Shown here one piece after another: positions 6,249 to 11,209 of a stretch of DNA of 11,209 nucleotides (positions are counted from its first letter, which is position 1; the number at the start of each line of letters is the position of its first letter). The DNA is from JAQTTT01 sp041652755 (GTDB lineage Archaea > Nanobdellota > Nanobdellia > Tiddalikarchaeales > Tiddalikarchaeaceae): the NCBI GenBank assembly GCA_041652755.1, contig JBAZGS010000022.1, positions 1 to 11,209 on the forward strand. Direction: 5' to 3'. Below the pieces are notes generated by a model. That model did not search any database. It saw only the letters and a program-made list of their open reading frames with translations, and was not told the DNA's origin. A program made the position numbers and the translations under genes.

Positions 6249-6256
6249 TCACCTCC
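6249..6256 (-). promoter_or_regulatory. Strong Shine-Dalgarno sequence
   Basis: GGAGGTGA on the minus strand precedes the ATG at 6243 with a 7-base gap after GGAGGT. It is the only clear Shine-Dalgarno sequence I found before any gene in this window and fixes the start of the Lys/Ala-rich protein. Confidence 0.85.
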
Positions 6257-6292
6257 AAATTATTAAAACTTTTATTACTTAAATTATTAAAA
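6257..6292 (-). promoter_or_regulatory. Duplicated TATA-like element upstream of the Lys/Ala-rich gene
   Basis: TTTTAATAATTT occurs twice on the minus strand, at 6281-6292 and 6257-6268, exactly 24 bases apart. The distal copy would place initiation near 6257-6260, leaving a short leader that still contains the Shine-Dalgarno sequence. The proximal copy would start within or at the gene. The distal one is therefore the better promoter candidate. Confidence 0.4.
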
Positions 6293-6328
6293 AATGTCCC
6301 AGTAGTTTAAAAAGTTTTTTTTAAAAAA

Positions 6329-6928
6329 TCATAATTTTTTAAGCTCATCCTCAAGCTTTAGCAAATCAATCTTAGAATTATCCTTTTCACTTTTTAATTT
6401 AGGCTTATCCTTGTTAATGGTTTCAAGAGCCTTCAAAGCCTGGTCTTTAACTTCCTTGCTGACCTGTATTTTTCCATCCCTAATCGCCTCTAAAAGCTTC
6501 ATTGTTGAATCCCTGATTGCTGAAGTTATTAACTTTTGCTCCTCATATAACTCATTCTCATTAGTTTTTCCTTCAGGCATGTCAATATTAATCTTGTCCC
6601 CAGCGTATCTTGGAATCAATTCAAAACACACGTGATTAATTTTTTGCCCAGCAATGCTTCCAATATTATGCATAACATTTATTCCTGAACACTGAAGAAT
6701 CTGGGTAAGAATGGTGCTTAAAGCCTTGACTGCTCCTATCATGTGAAATGCCATATCATCAGGCAAGTTGCTTATAAAAGAATGATGCTGCTTAGGGATT
6801 ATTATAATATGCCCTTTGCTCACTGGCTTAATGCTTAATACTGCAATGCAACCTTCATTCTCAAAGACTTTTAATGAAGGAATATTCCCTTTAAGAATCT
6901 CGCAAAATAAGCATTTTTCTTCAGACAT
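6329..6928 (-). CDS. HIT-fold protein with a substituted histidine triad
   Basis: The N-terminal 110 residues are a histidine-triad (HIT) domain. A CLFC pair (6-9), probably part of a zinc site, opens it, and GHIIIIPKQH (39-48) is the conserved strand-turn. The active-site region is INHVCFELIPR (97-107). The HIT signature H-x-H-x-H is here H99-x-C101-x-E103: the middle, nucleophilic histidine is Cys and the third is Glu. HIT proteins normally hydrolyse or transfer nucleotides (Hint, Fhit, GalT types), so this protein has either lost that chemistry or uses Cys. Residues 120-199 form a charged, probably coiled-coil extension beyond the usual 110-140-residue family length. The gene follows the unknown 6936-7457 gene by only 7 bases, so the two are very likely co-transcribed. 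Confidence 0.85.
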   Translation of the reverse strand: MSEEKCLFCEILKGNIPSLKVFENEGCIAVLSIKPVSKGHIIIIPKQHHSFISNLPDDMAFHMIGAVKALSTILTQILQCSGINVMHNIGSIAGQKINHVCFELIPRYAGDKINIDMPEGKTNENELYEEQKLITSAIRDSTMKLLEAIRDGKIQVSKEVKDQALKALETINKDKPKLKSEKDNSKIDLLKLEDELKKL

Positions 6929-6935
6929 AAAATAA

Positions 6936-7457
6936 TTATGGAAAATCTCTATTTATAAAACTATTTTTTTTGCCAAGATTCTCAATAAACTCTTCATACT
7001 TAATGCTTTTATAATCTGACTTAGGAGGATAATAATTCCATGCTTTCAAAAACAGCGCAAACCTCGGCTCATCAATAAAACCATCAAGCCTCGCTTTTTT
7101 TTCAACCTCACACCAGGGCATGTCTGAATAGACAATGCTGTAACTGTTTATGCTATTTTTTAAAGCGAAACTGTCAAAAGTTTCATTTAAGCATTCAGGA
7201 ATTGTTTTATACAAAAGAGACTGATGCCTTTTTCCAAAAACTTGCTGTTCTTTTCCAACCAAATAAGGCTGAAGCAAAACCCTGATACTGTGATACGCTT
7301 TAGGAAGATTAATTGCCTGCCTGATTAAATCAATGCTGGCAACGTTGCCTAAAATCTTTTCAAAATCGCTAAAAAGTATTACACCCAAGCTTTTTGCAGA
7401 CTTTAATTCAGTGTTCCTAAGTTTTACCTGCTCTTTAATGTAAGTATTGTCAAACAT
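6936..7457 (-). CDS. Hypothetical protein, 173 residues, first gene of the HIT operon
   Basis: I do not recognise this protein. It is soluble, with no membrane segment, and mixed alpha/beta by eye. The N-terminal third is helical and basic (KEQVKLRNTELKSAKSLG at 8-25). The C-terminal half carries aromatic stretches such as SDMPWCEVEKKARLDGF (110-126) and FLKAWNYYPP (135-144). No catalytic pattern stands out. A TATA-like CTTTTAAAAATAA (about 7480-7492) lies 23-35 bases before the ATG, in the gap after the tRNA gene. Its stop is 7 bases from the start of the HIT protein, so the two probably form an operon and may act together. Confidence 0.75.
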   Translation of the reverse strand: MFDNTYIKEQVKLRNTELKSAKSLGVILFSDFEKILGNVASIDLIRQAINLPKAYHSIRVLLQPYLVGKEQQVFGKRHQSLLYKTIPECLNETFDSFALKNSINSYSIVYSDMPWCEVEKKARLDGFIDEPRFALFLKAWNYYPPKSDYKSIKYEEFIENLGKKNSFINRDFP

Positions 7458-7499
7458 GAATATTTAGATAATGTGACTTATTTTTAAAAGTTTTCAAAA

Positions 7500-7583
7500 T
7501 GCGGAAGAAGGGGTTCGAACCCTCGCAGGCACTAAGCCACTGGAGCCTTAATCCAGTCCGTTTGACCGCTCCGGCACTTCCGC
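7500..7583 (-). tRNA. tRNA-Leu, anticodon AAG
   Basis: The reverse complement folds as a class II tRNA. The acceptor stem is GCGGAAG/CTTCCGC and the D arm is CCG-loop-CGG with GCGGTCAAA. The anticodon stem CTGGA/TCCAG encloses the loop TTAAGGC. A 15-base variable region has a GGC/GCC stem, and the T arm is GAGGG-TTCGAAC-CCCTT. The discriminator base at 7500 is A, and CCA is not encoded. The long variable arm and A73 fit leucine. With U33 fixed, the anticodon is AAG, reading CUU. A34 is unusual in archaea, where this box is normally read by GAG. No intron is seen. The promoter element at 7606-7621 suggests transcription starts at the first base of the tRNA. Confidence 0.95.
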
Positions 7584-7605
7584 AATAAAACACTATACTT
7601 ATTTT

Positions 7606-7621
7606 ATTATTAAACTTTATC
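7606..7621 (-). promoter_or_regulatory. Promoter element of tRNA-Leu
   Basis: GATAAAGTTTAATAAT on the minus strand lies 23-38 bases upstream of the first tRNA base. It doubles as the last three codons and stop of the MFS gene. The same 16 bases occur at exactly the same distance upstream of the MFS start codon. Confidence 0.6.
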
Positions 7622-8827
7622 CAATCTTAAGAATATGAGCAATGAAGACAGCATTATAATTCCACCAGCAAATAATGTGATATTAATGCTGAAAAGGTCT
7701 GAAACTAAACCGAATAACAAGAAATCCCCAAGCATTGTAGGGATCTGGTCAGAAACGCTTTTCATGCTCAAAACTGTTGCCCTGATTTTTTTTTGAATCA
7801 ACTTGTTTATCTCAATGTTTAAATTGTTGAACAATAAGTTCCAAAAAATTCCCGCATTAATTAAAAATACTGGTATAAGCCATAATCCAATATTTAACCC
7901 CATCAAAAAAGTAGATACTGAAAGGACAATAAGAGACAATATAATCAGTTTAAAAGAGCCTTTTTTTGTTAATTTCTCATTTAACATTAAAGTAATTCCT
8001 GACAATAAATACATTCCTCCATATAGAAATCCATTCATTGACTCATCAATGCCATTGTTCTTAAATTGAATCCATTCTGTTGACAATGAAGTTGAAGCAA
8101 AAAAGAATACCATGCTTCCAAAGAATATATACAATAATTTTTTGCTTTTTTTTATCTCAACAATTGATTTTTTAAAAGTAATCTTTGCATTTTTGAAAGA
8201 ATCCCTAAAATAATTCTTTATTTTTTTCCTTTTAAAATACGGCTCTTTTGTTGAAATAGCAATAATTGCCAACAAGATTAATATAACTGTTTCTATCAAA
8301 TACATAAATCTTACAACATTGATAAACCCATAACTTGGCTTTAAAATGATTAATATAATTGAGGATGAACAATAAGCAAAGAAACTCATAAAACTGAAAA
8401 TGCTTTCTTTCCTAGAGATAACCCTATTCAAATATTTCTTATCCCCTTTATGCAAATAATAATCCACAAACCAAGAATACAATGCCCCGCTCAAAAAAGT
8501 ATAAGCTATTGCGCCAATAAGTAATGCAGCACCAATAATAAAATGATTTGTTGATAAAAACATCATAAAAGCAGCAATTGTATCCAAAAAAATGCTTATG
8601 ATAACGCTGAGTTTCCTTCCAAAAACATCAGCAACAACTCCTGTTGGAATTTCAAACAAAACAATAAACAAAGCAACCAAGCCAAACAATAAACCTATCA
8701 ATGAAGTTGACATATTGACAGCAATTAAATAAATAATAAGAATTGGAGTTGTCAATGTAGTGAAAGCAGAAACACTATCCATAAAATAAAATTTCCACAA
8801 AATGGAAAACTCCTCATCCATATTCAT
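7610..8827 (-). CDS. MFS transporter
   Basis: This 405-residue integral membrane protein has about 12 hydrophobic helices and belongs to the major facilitator superfamily of secondary transporters. Motif A lies between helices 2 and 3 as PTGVVADVFGRK (61-72), matching G-x3-D-x2-G-R-K. The long charged central loop (about 194-232, rich in Lys) separates the two six-helix halves. In the second half the motif A equivalent is weak (EKLTKKGSFK, about 284-293), which is common. The pattern resembles drug or metabolite exporters of the DHA type, but the substrate cannot be read from sequence. The start at 8827 is chosen because the promoter element at 8850-8865 is placed for a leaderless message; a second ATG two codons later is possible. 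The 3' end carries the promoter of the downstream tRNA gene. Confidence 0.9.
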   Translation of the reverse strand: MNMDEEFSILWKFYFMDSVSAFTTLTTPILIIYLIAVNMSTSLIGLLFGLVALFIVLFEIPTGVVADVFGRKLSVIISIFLDTIAAFMMFLSTNHFIIGAALLIGAIAYTFLSGALYSWFVDYYLHKGDKKYLNRVISRKESIFSFMSFFAYCSSSIILIILKPSYGFINVVRFMYLIETVILILLAIIAISTKEPYFKRKKIKNYFRDSFKNAKITFKKSIVEIKKSKKLLYIFFGSMVFFFASTSLSTEWIQFKNNGIDESMNGFLYGGMYLLSGITLMLNEKLTKKGSFKLIILSLIVLSVSTFLMGLNIGLWLIPVFLINAGIFWNLLFNNLNIEINKLIQKKIRATVLSMKSVSDQIPTMLGDFLLFGLVSDLFSINITLFAGGIIMLSSLLIFLRLDKV

Positions 8828-8849
8828 AATTTAATCCATTTTGCTGTTC

Positions 8850-8865
8850 ATTATTAAACTTTATC
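8850..8865 (-). promoter_or_regulatory. Promoter element of the MFS gene
   Basis: GATAAAGTTTAATAAT lies 23-38 bases before the A of the ATG at 8827. It is identical to the element before tRNA-Leu and identically spaced, which supports both promoters and a transcription start at the ATG itself. Confidence 0.6.
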
Positions 8866-8886
8866 AAATATTTGCACAAAAATTTT

Positions 8887-8905
8887 AAAGAAAAAATAAA
8901 AACAA
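8887..8905 (-). terminator. Candidate T-rich terminator after the eL41-like gene
   Basis: On the minus strand the sequence reads TGTTTTTATTTTTTC-like T-runs of five and six about 55-70 bases past the stop of the small basic gene and before the MFS promoter. Archaeal intrinsic termination at such runs is plausible. Confidence 0.3.
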
Positions 8906-8957
8906 GTTAAGACTAGCTTATTAATAAATAATTTAATTACTAAAAATCATCCTATAA

Positions 8958-9074
8958 TCAGCCGTTCCTTGCTCTTCTTTGGGCTCTTTTAGCTTTCCTT
9001 TCTTTCATTTTCTTCTTTCTCCATTTCCATCTGGAGATTTTATACTTTTTCCAAGCACGCGATCCTCTTTTCAT
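8958..9074 (-). CDS. rpl41e: Probable ribosomal protein eL41 (L41e), 38 residues
   Basis: A short reading frame encodes a 38-residue, extremely basic peptide, about half Lys and Arg. Its segment WKWRKKKMKERKAKRAQRRA (16-35) resembles the whole eL41 protein (about 25 residues, K-W-[RK]-K-K-R-M-R-R-L-[KR]-R-K-R-R), a single helix in the large ribosomal subunit at the subunit interface of archaea and eukaryotes. Here an extra 13-15 residues precede the core. The start is supported by a TATA element 25-34 bases upstream (9099-9108) and no ribosome binding site. The frame has no internal ambiguity and is flanked by non-coding sequence. Such peptides are routinely missed by gene finders. The main doubt is that low-complexity basic peptides can match eL41 by composition; the W-R-K-K-x-M order is what persuades me. 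Confidence 0.7.
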   Translation of the reverse strand: MKRGSRAWKKYKISRWKWRKKKMKERKAKRAQRRARNG

Positions 9075-9098
9075 TAAAGAAAGAAATATAATACATCA

Positions 9099-9108
9099 TT
9101 TTAAAAAG
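9099..9108 (-). promoter_or_regulatory. TATA box of the eL41-like gene
   Basis: CTTTTTAAAA on the minus strand lies 25-34 bases before the ATG at 9074. It overlaps the last codons and stop of the glycosyltransferase gene, as the tRNA promoter overlaps the end of the MFS gene. Confidence 0.5.
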
Positions 9109-10492
9109 ATTTCTTTAGTTTCTTTAATTCACTGCTCATGCTGTTAGAGAATTTTTCAAATTCTTCAATTAATCCATTATCCTTTTTCTCTTTTAAGCTC
9201 ATAGACAGCAAAAAAGTGTTCATAATAATGCCCATGAACGCCAAATACCTTATAAAGCTCAAATAATGCTTGTTAGAAATCAAATTATTCTTAGCTGACT
9301 CCAAGAAATACTTCTCATGCTTCTCAATAGTTGATTTATAATCATAATCCTTCCAATGCTTCCTGCTGTTAACGCTGAATCTCTTGGCAACAGCCTCATC
9401 CTTGGCAATAATCTTAATCTTGTTCGCAAATTCATTGACTTCAGAATCATTAACATCTATTAAAAATCCATTATCATTGATTAATTCAGGATGCGGACCG
9501 CTATTAGTCAAAACTAAAGGCTTTCCATAAAACAAGCCCTCAGCAGCGCATAAATTAAACGTTTCATAAAGCCCGAAAGCAGTAACAACGCTTGAATGCT
9601 CATAAAGCCAAGATAATTCATCCCTGCAAACAAAACCAGTGAACTTAATATTATTGCTAACCTTCAATTTTTTAGCCAATCTTTCCAAATCAACCCTAAT
9701 CAAGCCGTCGCTGCAAATGACTCCAAAAATGTTAGGCATTGATTTCTTAAGCTTTGCAATAACCTTAATGAAAACATCAACCCTTTTTTCAGCGCTTAAT
9801 CTTCCAACATGAATCACTACAAACTTACTTTTCAGCTTATACTTTTTAGAATAATCTTTCTTGCTGACTGTAGGATTAACAGGGTTATTCAAAACAACAA
9901 TCTCACTCTTAACCCCTTTCTCCCTTAATAATTTCTTGCAAAACCTTGCAGGAACAGTTAATGCTGGAACTGCATTGTAAAAATTCTTAACAAGGCTCCA
10001 AGCCATTGAATGGATCATTTTTCCAAAACCCTTCCTTAAAAAGCCGAACTTAATCAATGATTTATACAAAACATTATTGGACTCATGTGCTAAAACATCC
10101 TCATTCAAAAAACTTAAAGCGAAATCAGCAACGTTTGTGTGAAAAGTGCTGCTAACAGGAATATTATATTTTAAAGCAATCAAAAAACCAAGGCTTCCAA
10201 GCGTTGCAGGGCTTTGGATTTGAATCAAATCATACTTTGAAAAATCCTCCAGTTTTTCAACATAGCCAGGATTTTTGAAGCAAATCTTCATCAATTCAGT
10301 CAGCTTAATGCTGTAAGACTTCAGCCTAATCACTTTAAACCCGTCCTGATGCCCTGATTCAGTATTGTTTCCAGGGCAAACCACAACAACTGTATGCCCT
10401 TTTTTGACCATTTCTTTAGCCAAAACATTAGTGACTGTTGCAACACCGTCAAGATTAGGCTTAAAACTGTCAGTAAAAATAGCTAATTTCAT
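9101..10492 (-). CDS. GT4 glycosyltransferase, diacylglycerol glucosyltransferase-like
   Basis: This is a 463-residue GT-B glycosyltransferase of family GT4, which transfers a sugar from a nucleotide-sugar donor with retention of configuration. The N-terminal Rossmann domain opens with IFTDSFKPNLDGVATV (5-20), the pattern typical of diacylglycerol glucosyltransferases and PimB-like enzymes, and contains SSTFHTN (114-120). The C-terminal domain begins with HVGRLSAEKRVD (228-239) and carries the donor-binding E-x7-E motif (E310 to E318 in YETFNLCAAEG). Typical members have about 380 residues. This one continues with a hydrophobic segment (about 412-432) and a Lys/Glu-rich helical tail, probably a membrane attachment at the inner face. 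A role in glycolipid or surface-glycan synthesis is likely; the acceptor is unknown. A TATA-like AAATTATTTAATGC lies about 25-35 bases upstream of the start. Confidence 0.92.
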   Translation of the reverse strand: MKLAIFTDSFKPNLDGVATVTNVLAKEMVKKGHTVVVVCPGNNTESGHQDGFKVIRLKSYSIKLTELMKICFKNPGYVEKLEDFSKYDLIQIQSPATLGSLGFLIALKYNIPVSSTFHTNVADFALSFLNEDVLAHESNNVLYKSLIKFGFLRKGFGKMIHSMAWSLVKNFYNAVPALTVPARFCKKLLREKGVKSEIVVLNNPVNPTVSKKDYSKKYKLKSKFVVIHVGRLSAEKRVDVFIKVIAKLKKSMPNIFGVICSDGLIRVDLERLAKKLKVSNNIKFTGFVCRDELSWLYEHSSVVTAFGLYETFNLCAAEGLFYGKPLVLTNSGPHPELINDNGFLIDVNDSEVNEFANKIKIIAKDEAVAKRFSVNSRKHWKDYDYKSTIEKHEKYFLESAKNNLISNKHYLSFIRYLAFMGIIMNTFLLSMSLKEKKDNGLIEEFEKFSNSMSSELKKLKKSF

Positions 10493-10553
10493 TGATTCAT
10501 TAATAATTTTTCATGCATTAAATAATTTATTGTTTTAATATCAGCCAAATTCT

Positions 10554-11123
10554 TTAAAAAATCTGCTTGTAATAAACCCTGAAAGCGTTAATGCTTTGGC
10601 CAATGGTTAATTTAGCATTCTCCAAAAACCTGTTCTCTTTCAGCCTAACAAAAAGCGAAGTTTTTCCAACCCCACCTTCTCCAGTAAAAATAATCTTTGA
10701 CTCCCTTAAAGTATTATCAGCATTCCTTGGCATGTAATTTCCAGGAGCAGAAACCACTGAAATAATCGCATTAAGCAATTTATCAATATTAGTGCCATCC
10801 TTGTTTGAAACATAAAAAACAGGGAAGTCTATGAATTTATTCAAAGTATCTATTTCCTTAAAATCTTCAGGTTCCATTAAATCATACCTTGTTGCAACAT
10901 GAAGATTGTTGTAATTTTCTTTAATGCTTTGAATTGAATTCAAATACTTAAGAGATTCAATGTAATTTTTTCCATTAATAACATTAATGACTAAATTAGC
11001 TCCCTTTATCATGCTGTATTCCTTAGATTCAATCAAGAATTTGTACCTGTTTTGTCCGCCAATGTCAAAAATTTTTAAAATGTGCTCAATATCATGTTCA
11101 GCTTCAGCTGCATTAATAATCAT
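10554..11123 (-). CDS. Small GTPase-like protein with permuted motif order (G3-G4-G5-G1-G2)
   Basis: The 189-residue protein contains all the parts of a Ras/Arf-type GTPase, but in rotated order. G3 comes first (D20-I-G-G-Q24, followed by NRYKF). A weak G4 is ATRYD (77-81, TRYD for NKxD). G5 is VSNKDGTNI (105-113). After a linker (about 122-141) comes the P-loop G1 GEGGVGKT (148-155), then a G2 threonine in KLTIGQSINAF (171-181). The protein ends just where G3 would follow. Joined end to start, the sequence reads as one ordinary Rab-like domain. Known permuted GTPases (YlqF/RsgA type) run G4-G5-G1-G2-G3, so this breakpoint is different. An in-frame stop lies 9 bases before the ATG, an unrelated gene ends 35 bases upstream, and the next gene starts 61 bases downstream, leaving no room for missing halves. 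A remnant of a tandem GTPase is the main alternative. Confidence 0.8.
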   Translation of the reverse strand: MIINAAEAEHDIEHILKIFDIGGQNRYKFLIESKEYSMIKGANLVINVINGKNYIESLKYLNSIQSIKENYNNLHVATRYDLMEPEDFKEIDTLNKFIDFPVFYVSNKDGTNIDKLLNAIISVVSAPGNYMPRNADNTLRESKIIFTGEGGVGKTSLFVRLKENRFLENAKLTIGQSINAFRVYYKQIF

Positions 11124-11143
11124 AGGAACTTAAAAAGAATTTC

Positions 11144-11155
11144 AGTTTTTAAACC
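11144..11155 (-). promoter_or_regulatory. TATA-like element of the permuted GTPase gene
   Basis: GGTTTAAAAACT on the minus strand is centred about 26 bases before the ATG at 11123. Together with the in-frame stop just upstream of the ATG, it indicates a real gene start rather than a fragment boundary. Confidence 0.5.
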
Positions 11156-11158
11156 TTT

Positions 11159-11209
11159 TTATATTAAGCAATCGCTTGGGCAGTTCTCAACAGTTTCAGC
11201 GCAAGGGCA
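11159..11209 (-). CDS. C-terminal end of a Cys-rich (CPSDC-type) protein, partial
   Basis: The minus strand enters the window in a frame that reads CPCAETVENCPSDCLI and stops at 11159-11161, so 16 residues of a protein's C-terminus are present. The pattern C-x-C-x6-C-P-S-D-C resembles the C-x-C...E-x-x-x-C-P-x-D-C modules that I associate with secreted or surface proteins of DPANN archaea. The four cysteines could form disulfides or bind a metal. The 2x[4Fe-4S] ferredoxin pattern is not met, because the C-x2-C-x2-C-x3-C-P spacing is absent. The gene ends 35 bases before the GTPase start. With only 16 residues visible, frame and family are provisional. Confidence 0.55.
   Translation of the reverse strand, partial: CPCAETVENCPSDCLI

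Noticed and set aside
6411..6635. Plus-strand frame inside the HIT gene, and a similar one at 7803-8069 inside the MFS gene
   Set aside because: Both are antisense to recognised families, lack TATA elements or ribosome binding sites and resemble no protein I know.
7500..7583. tRNA-Leu with anticodon TAA
   Set aside because: Shifting the loop by one base to give TAA destroys the anticodon stem (ACTGG against CTCCA). The AAG reading keeps five perfect pairs and U33.
10493..11158. The GTPase as a frameshifted tandem of two normal GTPases
   Set aside because: The 61 bases downstream and 35 bases upstream cannot hold the missing G3-G5 or G1-G2 halves in any frame, and the upstream frame belongs to a different Cys-rich protein. 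A deletion remnant is still possible, so it is kept as the alternative.
11159..11209. Ferredoxin C-terminus
   Set aside because: The CP-containing end looks ferredoxin-like at first, but the required C-x2-C-x2-C-x3-C-P spacing is missing (Thr stands where a Cys is needed).
1..11209. CRISPR array, insertion sequence, integrase or phage genes
   Set aside because: No regularly spaced repeats, transposase-like proteins or terminal inverted repeats were found. The only long direct repeat is the AspRS 5' block, which is explained by gene duplication.

Overview
The window looks like a piece of a small, AT-rich genome of a DPANN archaeon, most likely of the Woesearchaeota/Pacearchaeota type. Three things support this. 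The 5' third of an archaeal 16S rRNA gene lies at the left edge on the minus strand. The repertoire is archaeal: archaeal-type aspartyl-tRNA synthetases, a probable eL41 ribosomal protein, a class II tRNA-Leu without encoded CCA, and TATA boxes centred about 26-30 bases before start codons. A Cys-rich CPSDC tail of a kind I associate with DPANN surface proteins ends at the right edge. The phylum is inference; archaeal origin is firm.

Layout. 1-303 is the 16S rRNA 5' part (minus). 304-613 is its leader and promoter region, shared back-to-back with a small membrane-anchored Cys-rich protein (614-982, plus). That gene converges on an unknown 179-residue protein (979-1518, minus). Two tandem aspartyl-tRNA synthetase paralogues follow (1551-2852 and 2890-4188, minus). 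Next come three small plus-strand genes: an unknown basic protein, a LemA protein and another unknown. From 5475 to the right edge everything is on the minus strand: a shortened KsgA/Dim1-like methyltransferase, a 42-residue Lys/Ala-rich protein, a HIT-fold protein with a broken histidine triad, an unknown protein, tRNA-Leu, an MFS transporter, a 38-residue eL41-like protein, a GT4 glycosyltransferase, a GTPase whose motifs are in permuted order, and the end of a Cys-rich protein.

Functionally this is mostly a translation neighbourhood (16S rRNA, tRNA, two AspRS, an rRNA methyltransferase-like protein, eL41) mixed with envelope genes (LemA, MFS, glycosyltransferase, Cys-rich proteins). Most genes appear to have their own TATA box and leaderless mRNA. 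The clear exception is the Lys/Ala-rich gene, which has a near-perfect Shine-Dalgarno sequence.

Most worth a second look are: the GTPase with order G3-G4-G5-G1-G2; the twin AspRS genes that share 118 identical bases across promoter and 5' coding sequence but diverge afterwards; a tRNA-Leu with anticodon AAG; and a 16-base promoter element at exactly the same distance from the first base of the tRNA and from the ATG of the MFS gene. No CRISPR array, insertion sequence or other mobile element was seen.
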